DNA from: Parvularcula mediterranea
GTDB taxonomy: Bacteria > Pseudomonadota > Alphaproteobacteria > Caulobacterales > Parvularculaceae
NCBI RefSeq assembly: GCF_013085255.1
Contig: NZ_JABFCX010000002.1
Coordinates: 920,501-984,500, forward strand
Length of the DNA: 64,000 bases
Direction: 5' to 3'
Shown: piece by piece, positions 26,541-33,734 of the stretch
Numbering within the stretch: the first letter of the stretch is position 1
Layout of the letters: each line of letters begins with the position of its first letter
The notes under the pieces: model-generated
Database searches by the model: none
Told to the model about the DNA's origin: nothing
The model's input: the letters and a program-made list of their open reading frames with translations, nothing else
Made by a program: the position numbers and the translations under genes

Positions 26541-26592
26541 TCTCTACCTCCTTAGGGTCGCAAGGTTCCGGGGTCCAGAAGGGGTCGCTCAC
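26541..26592. promoter_or_regulatory. Divergent hpnC / hpnB promoter region
   Basis: These 52 bp separate the chosen GTG starts of hpnC (minus, with AAGGAGG) and hpnB (plus, with AAGGGG). If both starts hold, transcription of the main hopanoid unit and of hpnB begins here or within the opposite gene. No clear -35/-10 pair was recognised by eye. Confidence 0.4.
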
Positions 26593-27753
26593 GTGCTTGT
26601 TCTTACGCTGCTCTCCCTGTCCGTCTGGCTGGTGTTGCTGTTCGGCAGGTCATGGTTCTGGCGCGCCGACCAGGTGCTGCCAGCAGCCGAGCCGCCCGAG
26701 GACTGGCCTGCCGTGGCGGTCATCATCCCCGCCCGCGACGAGGCCGAGACCATTGGCCGGGTCGTGCAGCGCCACCGCCAGTCAGGCTATCCCGGCGATC
26801 TCCGCATCTTCGTCTGCGATGACCACTCCTCCGACGACACCGCCGAAAAGGCCCTCGCGGCGAAGGGCCAGCATGAGGTTGAGGTCGTCCCTGTGCCCGA
26901 CCTCCCCGAGGGATGGAGCGGCAAGCTCTGGGCCTTGCAGGCGGGCCTCGACAGGGCGGCCGAAGTCATGCCCGACGCCAGCTACGTCCTCTTCACCGAC
27001 GCCGACATCAAGACGGAGACCTCGCTCCTCGAAAAGCTCGTGGCTGCGGCGGAGCGGCAGGACCTCGCCCTCACCTCGATCATGGCCGAGCTCAATGCGA
27101 AGGCCCGGTGGGGAAAGCTCCTCATCCCGGCCTTCATCTTCTTCTTCCAGAAGCTCTACCCCTTCCCTGCGGTCAACAATGAGAAGCGCCAGATGGCAGC
27201 AGCCGCTGGCGGCGTGATGCTCGTCAGGCGTGAGGCACTCGAGGCCATCGGAGGGCTCGACGCGATGTGTGGCGCTCTCATCGACGACTGCACCCTCGCC
27301 GCGAAGATCAAGGGCACGGGGCGAAAGATCGGGCTCTACCTCTCCACCTCCTTTGCAGAAGCCATCAGCCTCAGGAGCAATGAGAGCTACAGCTCCATGG
27401 AGAAGATGGTCGCCCGCTCCGCCTACACCCAGCTCGGCTACAGCCCACTTGCGCTGGCGGGCACGCTCATCGGCATGGTACTCGTCTATCTCGTCGGGCC
27501 TGGGATCTTCCTTACACTGCCTTTCCACGGCCAGGGGACGGCGGCGCTTGTCGGCCTCATCGTCTGGATAGCGATGGCCATCGCGTACTGGCCGACGCTC
27601 AAACGCTACGGCGCAAGGAAAGGCCGCGCCTTCGATCTGCCCCTCGCAGCTCTCATCTATGCCTGGTTCACGTGGCTCTCCGCATGGCGGCACTGGCAAG
27701 GCAAGGGCGGCCAGTGGAAGGGACGCAGCTACCCTTCCAGCAAGCCTTCCTGA
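26593..27753 (+). CDS. hpnB: Hopanoid-associated glycosyltransferase HpnB
   Basis: HpnB is a membrane glycosyltransferase of family 2 found in hopanoid clusters, thought to act on the hopanoid side chain. The 386-aa protein has an N-terminal helix (VLTLLSLSVWLVLLFGRSW), the GT motifs VAVIIPARDEAETIGRVV and YVLFTDADIKTE with the acidic metal site, and MAAAAGGVMLVRREALEAI. Three C-terminal helices follow. I chose a GTG at 26593 with AAGGGG upstream, because the longer frame would start inside hpnC and adds a non-conserved segment. It ends in a 25-bp convergent overlap with hpnA. Confidence 0.9.
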   Translation: MLVLTLLSLSVWLVLLFGRSWFWRADQVLPAAEPPEDWPAVAVIIPARDEAETIGRVVQRHRQSGYPGDLRIFVCDDHSSDDTAEKALAAKGQHEVEVVPVPDLPEGWSGKLWALQAGLDRAAEVMPDASYVLFTDADIKTETSLLEKLVAAAERQDLALTSIMAELNAKARWGKLLIPAFIFFFQKLYPFPAVNNEKRQMAAAAGGVMLVRREALEAIGGLDAMCGALIDDCTLAAKIKGTGRKIGLYLSTSFAEAISLRSNESYSSMEKMVARSAYTQLGYSPLALAGTLIGMVLVYLVGPGIFLTLPFHGQGTAALVGLIVWIAMAIAYWPTLKRYGARKGRAFDLPLAALIYAWFTWLSAWRHWQGKGGQWKGRSYPSSKPS

Positions 27754-28697
27754 CGCAGGAACTCGAGCGCACGCCCGACGCTTTCCTCCGTAGGCCGCGC
27801 TTCAAATCCGAGCACTTCTCGCGCGGCACGGGCGTCGAACCGGACAGGCAGGCTCGCCAGTGTCACGCCGCTCGGCACAGCCTGCGGGCGCTGTCCTGTA
27901 AAGCGGGCGGTGAACGTCTCCGCCTGGGCCGCAAGCTGCGCCACGACAGGCGGGACCTCGAGCCCGGGCGGATCGATGTGCGCAAGGCTCGCCACGAGGT
28001 CCGCATAGTCCTTGAGCTGATAGTCATGGCCCGACAGCAGGTACGATGCGCCAGCATCACCCGCCACGAGCGCAGCGAGCGTCGCCGCCGCGACATCTTC
28101 CACATCCACCAGATTGATCCGTCCCCGCATCACCCCGGGCAGGCTTCCCGCCGCGATATCCCGCGTCATGCGCATGGGCGGGGTCAGGCGGTGATCGCCG
28201 GGGCCGATCAGTGCCGTCGGCCTGACGATCACCGTCTCGCTGTGCGCAGAGAGTACACCCTGCTCCGCGGCCCGCTTCGACTTCGGATAGGGGCCGATCA
28301 AGTCGAGGGGCGGCGGCAGGCTCACCCCGTCGATCACCTGCTCACCCCTGATCCCCCGCCCCATCAGGACCGTATAGGAGGAGACGAGCACAAGCCGCGC
28401 GCCCTGTTCCTTGGCAAACAGCGCCGCCATCTCCGCCCCACCCCGGTTGATCTGATCGTAGGCCGAGGGTTTCTTCTGCCAAAGGTCCGTCAGCGCAGCC
28501 GTGTGGATCACCCCGTCCACCCGGCCCACCGTCTCCCAGCTCTTGGGGTCGATCACCGATCCGATAACGGAGTACCAGGGCGCATCCTCCTGCGCCCGAA
28601 GATCAAGGCTCACCGGCTCATCACCGCGCGCATGGATCAGGCGGCAGAGATGCCGCCCCAGGAAACCTGCCCCGCCTGTGACGAGTATCCGGCTCAC
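27729..28697 (-). CDS. hpnA: Hopanoid-associated sugar epimerase HpnA
   Basis: The 322-aa protein is an NAD-dependent epimerase/dehydratase of the extended short-chain dehydrogenase type. ILVTGGAGFLGRHLCRLI binds the cofactor and GPYPKSKRAAE carries the catalytic Tyr-x-x-x-Lys. VIVRPTALIGPGDHR is also typical. In hopanoid clusters this family is called HpnA and is predicted to modify the sugar-like side chain; its exact reaction is unproven. It overlaps the upstream propeller lipoprotein gene by 4 nt and converges on hpnB. Confidence 0.88.
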   Translation of the reverse strand: MSRILVTGGAGFLGRHLCRLIHARGDEPVSLDLRAQEDAPWYSVIGSVIDPKSWETVGRVDGVIHTAALTDLWQKKPSAYDQINRGGAEMAALFAKEQGARLVLVSSYTVLMGRGIRGEQVIDGVSLPPPLDLIGPYPKSKRAAEQGVLSAHSETVIVRPTALIGPGDHRLTPPMRMTRDIAAGSLPGVMRGRINLVDVEDVAAATLAALVAGDAGASYLLSGHDYQLKDYADLVASLAHIDPPGLEVPPVVAQLAAQAETFTARFTGQRPQAVPSGVTLASLPVRFDARAAREVLGFEARPTEESVGRALEFLRQEGLLEG

Positions 28698-29707
28698 GGG
28701 GAGGGCTCGCAGACGAGAAGATGCTCCCCCCGCACGGAGCTCGCGACCATCATGCCGCCATCGGTCAGGACCGCTGCCGTCGCGCCTGAGAGCTGCGCGC
28801 CCTTGGGGTCGTCATAGAGAAGCTCAATCTCCTCCGTCTCCGGATCTACCAGAACGATCCGCGTCGGCGCGCGGTTCGTATGGCCATAACGATAGAGCCC
28901 GAACCGCCAAAGCGAAGGCTGCAATGCCGCGACGATGCCCTCGGAAGAAGCATTGAGGTTGTCCGGCGCACCGGGAAGGTCGATGGTCTCACGGTCGAGA
29001 TTGATGAGCCGCCTCGCCCGCATCTCAGCGACCCAGATATCGTCAGCCCACGCTGCGATCCCGTTCGCGATTCGAAGACCATCGAGGATCACAGATCGGT
29101 CGTAGTCAGTCACCCTTTGAGAGCCGACAAAGGCAAATTCTTCCACATAACCATCTTCCGGATGCCTCAATCGCGTCCAGAAAGAAGGATTGCAGCCTCT
29201 GCTGTCGACCGTGATATACTTCTTCGATCCCTTCCCTGATCCACCCACGGAGATCATGTCGTTTGAAGCACAGTGAACCTCGAAGTCGGAGCCCTGTGCC
29301 CAGAGCGGTCGGCGTCCCTCGTCTGTAAACCTTCTTGTCTGGTAGACTTGCGTAAGTGTGGTCTTCTCGCCTTGTCGGACCAACACGGCGACACCGTGAC
29401 CCGAAACGTCAACGCCGTGTGGCAGGAATTGCAGACCAGTTCCTTCGGCCCGTAGCATAGCTCCACCCCGAAGCCGCTGAGGTGTCAGAGGATAGAGATC
29501 GCCAGGCTCGTCCGTGAGCCGATCATAGGCAGATATCCAAAGAACGCCATCCTCCGAAAGCGCCAGATCCTCCGCCCCCACCACAGTCTTTCCAGTCTCC
29601 ACATCGACCAGCTCAACAGTCCGGCAGTCGCTCGCTGCAAATCGCGGCTCACCAATGTCAGCGCCTGCACAGGCCGCGAGGCCGAGGAAGAGCCCGGCCC
29701 ACCTCAT
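28694..29707 (-). CDS. Beta-propeller-like lipoprotein in the hpnA unit
   Basis: The 337-aa precursor has a short signal peptide ending in a lipobox (LFLGLAACAG, Cys13), so it should be a lipid-anchored periplasmic protein. The mature part shows repeated beta-rich segments, such as EDLALSEDGVLWISAYDR and LQFLPHGVDVSGHGVAVLV, followed by DGLRIANGIAAWADDIWVAE. These resemble paraoxonase/SMP-30-type six-bladed propellers, whose members are lactonases or esterases. The NG and HG positions would place calcium ligands. It is coupled by 4-nt overlaps to both hpnA and the sulfotransferase gene. A hydrolase role is inferred only. Confidence 0.7.
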   Translation of the reverse strand: MRWAGLFLGLAACAGADIGEPRFAASDCRTVELVDVETGKTVVGAEDLALSEDGVLWISAYDRLTDEPGDLYPLTPQRLRGGAMLRAEGTGLQFLPHGVDVSGHGVAVLVRQGEKTTLTQVYQTRRFTDEGRRPLWAQGSDFEVHCASNDMISVGGSGKGSKKYITVDSRGCNPSFWTRLRHPEDGYVEEFAFVGSQRVTDYDRSVILDGLRIANGIAAWADDIWVAEMRARRLINLDRETIDLPGAPDNLNASSEGIVAALQPSLWRFGLYRYGHTNRAPTRIVLVDPETEEIELLYDDPKGAQLSGATAAVLTDGGMMVASSVRGEHLLVCEPSP

Positions 29708-30777
29708 CGCGGCACCTCATAGCCCCAGCGACCGATCCAGCGGGACCAGGCTTCGGCGATACGCTCCGTCGTCTGATCGGCCTTGCGGAAACGGTTCTTC
29801 TGGTAGCCTCTGACGCTATCGAGATAGGCAGAGAACGTCGGCGAAGCCTCGTCGAAACCCTCGAGCTCCAGCCCGTCATAGATCGTGCGGAGCGCCTCCA
29901 TCGGCTCGTCATTGAGCTGGCGATAACTCACCTCGACGAAGTCCGGCGCGCCAAGCCCGGCGGTCTCCTCGGAAAACTGCGACATCATCCGGTCATAGGT
30001 TCTGAGGATTGCTCCGTCCACGTCCACATGATCGTAGGACTGGAGGGCCATCACGGGAAAGAGCTTCGCATAGAAGTTCTGCATCGACGGAAAAACGTCG
30101 AACGGGTCGCGGTGGATGTGGATGAACTTCGCGCCCGGGAACAACTTCCTCAACTGCGCGGGCCTCGCCGTGTAGACTGGATTCTTGATCAGAAGCCGCT
30201 TACCGCCGAACAGCCTGTCGAGCTTGCGCATGAAGAGGGTGAAGGCTCCCTCCCACTGGACAATATCCTCCGTTGACGCATCGTCGAAGAACAACCCTCT
30301 GTTCACGAACCAGTCGAACCGCTCCGGGAAATAAATCCCGTGATAGAAACTGAGCGGCGAGAGGTTGGCGAGGGCAATCTCGTCCTCCTGCGGGCTCGTC
30401 GGCGTCACCGGCACATTGTCAATATACCGACTATCGGGGAGCTGCCTCTCCAGCATCGGTCGCAACCAACGCCCCAGCGTAAGCATCTCCGACGGAATGC
30501 CCGTCGCAACCGGCGGAACATAGCCAAAGCCACCAAGGCTCATCACGTTGTAAAGATGCGTCGTCCCCGACCGCCAATGGCCGAGGAGGAAGATGGGCGG
30601 CTCCATCTCTTCCGCTTGCCTGAGAGAGCCCTCCTGCGCCGCCTCCAGCACCGTGAAGGGCGAGCGGCCAAGGACCGAACCCCAGATCGGCGCGAGCTTC
30701 GAGGCTGGCACGTCTCCCGCCTCGCGCAGGACCTGCGCCAGCACGGATCGCCGGGCACCGTTCAGCGGATGGGGCAT
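29704..30777 (-). CDS. Sulfotransferase family protein
   Basis: The 357-aa protein has the two sites that bind the sulfate donor PAPS: a P-loop-like FLLGHWRSGTTHLYN at about residues 63-77 and the 3'-phosphate site FIHIHRDPFDVFPSMQNFY at about 220-238. Histidine in PLSFYHGIYFPE and a lysine in LLIKNPVY are also family-like. The chosen ATG at 30777 has AAGGA 7 nt upstream; the longer frame starts with TTG. It heads a coupled three-gene unit, sulfotransferase-propeller lipoprotein-hpnA, inside the hopanoid block. The likely acceptor is a lipid or sugar, but no substrate is shown. Confidence 0.87.
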   Translation of the reverse strand: MPHPLNGARRSVLAQVLREAGDVPASKLAPIWGSVLGRSPFTVLEAAQEGSLRQAEEMEPPIFLLGHWRSGTTHLYNVMSLGGFGYVPPVATGIPSEMLTLGRWLRPMLERQLPDSRYIDNVPVTPTSPQEDEIALANLSPLSFYHGIYFPERFDWFVNRGLFFDDASTEDIVQWEGAFTLFMRKLDRLFGGKRLLIKNPVYTARPAQLRKLFPGAKFIHIHRDPFDVFPSMQNFYAKLFPVMALQSYDHVDVDGAILRTYDRMMSQFSEETAGLGAPDFVEVSYRQLNDEPMEALRTIYDGLELEGFDEASPTFSAYLDSVRGYQKNRFRKADQTTERIAEAWSRWIGRWGYEVPR

Positions 30778-30928
30778 GGAAAGTCCTTCGTCATGAGCCG
30801 CTTCAGTGGCCTTAGACCGCTCCTCGTCAGGGAACAAAGATCGCTTTCTGTCCGGAAAGTAATGTTAAGGGAGTGTTCGTGAGCGATTTGAACCCGAACA
30901 TAGAAGGGGAAAAGTTCCAGGGCCTCTT

Positions 30929-32911
30929 ATGACCACCACCCCCCTCCTAGACCGCGTCGTTTATCCTTCTGACCTCCGCACTTTGGCGAAGTCAGACCTT
31001 CGGCAGCTTTGTGATGAGCTTCGTTCGGAGGTGATTGATGCTGTGTCCTGCACGGGCGGGCATCTTGGCTCTGGGCTTGGTGTGGTCGAGCTGACGGCGG
31101 CTATCCATTATGTCTACGACACGCCGCGGGACCGGTTGATCTTTGACGTCGGGCACCAGTGCTACCCCCACAAGGTGCTCACCGGACGGCGGGAGCGGAT
31201 CAGGACCCTGCGCCAGAAGGATGGCCTCTCGGGCTTCACCAAGCGCTCCGAGAGCCCCTACGACCCCTTCGGCGCGGCCCATGCGGCCACCTCGATCTCG
31301 GCGGCCCTCGGCATGGCCGTGGCGCGGGACCTCAAGGGGGAGCAGGACCGCAACAGCCCTGACGATGCGGCCACGGGCGGCGGCGCCAAGAATGACGACC
31401 GCCGGGTGATCGCGGTGATCGGCGATGGCTCCATGTCGGCGGGCATGGCCTATGAGGCGATGAACAATGCCGGGGACACAGGCGGACAGCTGACCGTCAT
31501 CCTCAACGACAACGAGATGTCGATCGCCCCGCCGGTGGGGGCCATGTCGGCCTATCTCGCAAGGGCTGCCAGCTCGGGCAGCTATCAGGGCTTCCGCAAC
31601 CTCGCCAAGCAGCTGACCAAGCGCCTGCCTCCGCGCCTCCGGGACATGGCAGGCAAGGCGGAGGAGTATGGCCGCGCCATGGTGACCGGCGGCGGCACCC
31701 TCTTCGAGGAGCTGGGCTTCTATTATGTCGGCCCGATCGACGGGCACAATCTCGACCACCTTCTGCCCGTTCTTGAGAACGTGAAGAACATCACCGACCG
31801 GCCCGTGCTGGTCCATGTCGTCACGCAAAAGGGCAAGGGCTACCAGCTCGCCCAGGACAAGGGCGACAAGCTCCACGCGGTCTCGAAGTTCGACGTCATC
31901 TCCGGTGAGGAGGTCAAGAAGACCTCGAACGCGCCGAGCTACACAGGCGTCTTCGCAGGCCAGCTGATCGAAGAGGCCAAGAAGAACGAGCGCATCGTCG
32001 GCATCACCGCGGCCATGCCGTCCGGCACCGGCATCGACAAGTTCATGAAGGCGTTCCCGGACAGGACCTTCGACGTCGGCATCGCCGAGCAGCACGCGGT
32101 GACCTTTGCAGCGGGCTTGGCGGCCGAAGGCATGGTGCCCTTCTGCGCGCTCTACTCGACCTTCCTGCAGCGCGCCTATGACAGCGTCGTCCACGACGTG
32201 GCGCTCCAGAACCTGCCCGTGCGCTTTGCCATGGATAGGGCAGGGCTCGTCGGCAATGACGGTGCGACCCATGCGGGGGCCTATGACACGGCCTACTTGG
32301 GCTGCTTGCCGAACATGGTGCTGATGGCCTGCGGCGATGAAGCTGAGCTCCAGGCCATGACCCGCACGGCGGCGGAGTTCGACGAGCACCCCATTGGGTT
32401 CAGGTTCCCAAGGGGCGAGGGCATGGGCGTCGACATGTACGCGCCCGAAGACGTGCCGCTCCTCGAGATCGGCAAGGGCCGCATCGTGGCCGAGGGCACC
32501 AAGGTCTGCCTCCTGAACTTCGGCGGACGTTTGGGTGAATGCATGAAGGCCGCAGACCTCCTCGAGGCCCGCGGGCTCTCCACCACCGTGGCCGATGCCC
32601 GGTTCGCCAAGCCCCTGGACGAAGACCTGATCCGCCGCCTCGCCAAGGAGCACGAGGTCCTGATCACCGTCGAGGAAGGCTCGATCGGCGGCTTCGGCTC
32701 CTTCGTCCTCGAGTTCCTGAACCGCGACGGCCTCCTCGATGCCGGTGCCCTCAAGGTGCGCACCATGCACCTCCCCGACATCTACCAGGATCAGGCCAGC
32801 CCCAAAGAAATGTACGAAGAAGCCCGCCTCCAGGCCGAACACATCACCGAACAGGCCTTGATGGCGTTTGGACAGGCAGCTGCAACCGGCACAGGAAACC
32901 TTCGCGCCTGA
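30929..32911 (+). CDS. dxs: 1-deoxy-D-xylulose-5-phosphate synthase
   Basis: Dxs condenses pyruvate and glyceraldehyde-3-phosphate, the first and flux-controlling step of the MEP isoprenoid pathway. The 660-aa protein has the thiamine diphosphate motif [20 protein letters not shown], the cofactor contacts [15 protein letters not shown] and the C-terminal transketolase domain with [16 protein letters not shown]. About 20 polar residues at 136-157 ([15 protein letters not shown]) appear inserted before the cofactor motif compared with typical family members. A hairpin GTTCG/CGAAC lies upstream of the gene. Together with ispH it brackets the hopanoid genes. Confidence 0.97.
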   Translation: MTTTPLLDRVVYPSDLRTLAKSDLRQLCDELRSEVIDAVSCTGGHLGSGLGVVELTAAIHYVYDTPRDRLIFDVGHQCYPHKVLTGRRERIRTLRQKDGLSGFTKRSESPYDPFGAAHAATSISAALGMAVARDLKGEQDRNSPDDAATGGGAKNDDRRVIAVIGDGSMSAGMAYEAMNNAGDTGGQLTVILNDNEMSIAPPVGAMSAYLARAASSGSYQGFRNLAKQLTKRLPPRLRDMAGKAEEYGRAMVTGGGTLFEELGFYYVGPIDGHNLDHLLPVLENVKNITDRPVLVHVVTQKGKGYQLAQDKGDKLHAVSKFDVISGEEVKKTSNAPSYTGVFAGQLIEEAKKNERIVGITAAMPSGTGIDKFMKAFPDRTFDVGIAEQHAVTFAAGLAAEGMVPFCALYSTFLQRAYDSVVHDVALQNLPVRFAMDRAGLVGNDGATHAGAYDTAYLGCLPNMVLMACGDEAELQAMTRTAAEFDEHPIGFRFPRGEGMGVDMYAPEDVPLLEIGKGRIVAEGTKVCLLNFGGRLGECMKAADLLEARGLSTTVADARFAKPLDEDLIRRLAKEHEVLITVEEGSIGGFGSFVLEFLNRDGLLDAGALKVRTMHLPDIYQDQASPKEMYEEARLQAEHITEQALMAFGQAAATGTGNLRA

Positions 32912-32919
32912 CCTCATTC

Positions 32920-32949
32920 GCTGGTAGGGGCGACGGTGCCGCTACCAGC
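32920..32949. other. Perfect inverted repeat between dxs and mlaA
   Basis: GCTGGTAG (32920-32927) and CTACCAGC (32942-32949) pair perfectly around a 14-nt loop. There is no T-run. It occupies the short gap after dxs and may be a processing site, a weak terminator or an operator. Confidence 0.6.
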
Positions 32950-32984
32950 TCAACCCGACGCGGCGAGCTGCCGACGAGACTTCC

Positions 32985-33716
32985 ATGCTGCGCACGACCC
33001 TTCTCATCGCCCTGACGCTCGCCTCGGCGGCCTGCACCACGAAGCCTCAGCGCCTCGAACCGCAGCCGCAGATCGTCGAGCCCTATGACCCTTGGGAGGG
33101 CTATAACCGGCGCGCCCTCAAGGCGAACGCCATCGTCGACGACCTCTATATCGAGCCGGCAGCGGACATTTATCAGTTCCTCGTCCCGGCGCCCGTTCGC
33201 AGGAGCGCTGCGAACTTCACCACCAACCTCCTCGCGCCAAGCTGGGTCCTGAATGAAGTCCTGCAGCTCGACTTCAAGGATGCCGGGCACACCACCGCGC
33301 GGTTCCTCGTCAACTCCACCGTCGGCGTCGCGGGCCTCTTTGACCCTGCGACCGGATGGGGGCTCGAGGCGCGTCCCGAGGACTTCGGCCAGACCCTTGG
33401 CAATTGGGGTGTCCCGCCCGGGCCCTATTTCATTGCGCCGGTGGTTGGCCCGACCAATGCCCGGGGTGTCGTTGGCTCCCTTGCGCGCATTGGCCTGACG
33501 CCGGATACCCAGATCCTTTTGCCCGAGGGGCTTGAGTACCGCGTCGGCTTTGTCGGCCAGCGCACCGCCCAGAAGCGGATCGAAGGCGATGCGACCCTCG
33601 AGCGGGTCTTCACCGAAGAAGACGGTTACATCCTCCTCCGAAGCCTCTACCTGCAGGAGCAAGGTGCACAGCTTCACGAGGATGGCGACCCCTATGCCAA
33701 CCTGCCGGACTTCTAA
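32985..33716 (+). CDS. mlaA: MlaA (VacJ) family outer-membrane lipoprotein
   Basis: MlaA removes misplaced phospholipids from the outer leaflet of the outer membrane. The 243-aa precursor has a lipoprotein signal peptide with lipobox LASAAC (Cys17) and the family motifs DPWEGYNRRALKANAIVDD, FLVNSTVGVAGLFDPAT and EDFGQTLGNWGVPPGPYF. It lies 18 bp upstream of hpnN, followed by the MlaC-like hpnM. This neighbour set (MlaA, RND transporter, MlaC-like carrier) is recurrent in hopanoid producers and points to lipid transport across the periplasm. Confidence 0.94.
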   Translation: MLRTTLLIALTLASAACTTKPQRLEPQPQIVEPYDPWEGYNRRALKANAIVDDLYIEPAADIYQFLVPAPVRRSAANFTTNLLAPSWVLNEVLQLDFKDAGHTTARFLVNSTVGVAGLFDPATGWGLEARPEDFGQTLGNWGVPPGPYFIAPVVGPTNARGVVGSLARIGLTPDTQILLPEGLEYRVGFVGQRTAQKRIEGDATLERVFTEEDGYILLRSLYLQEQGAQLHEDGDPYANLPDF

Positions 33717-33734
33717 TCCCGGACCCGTTTCGTC

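Noticed and set aside
30992-32917. Minus-strand frame of 641 codons covering dxs
   Set aside because: Composition (His/Asp/Val/Gly-rich, no domains) is typical of the opposite strand of a GC-rich gene; dxs is certain on the plus strand.
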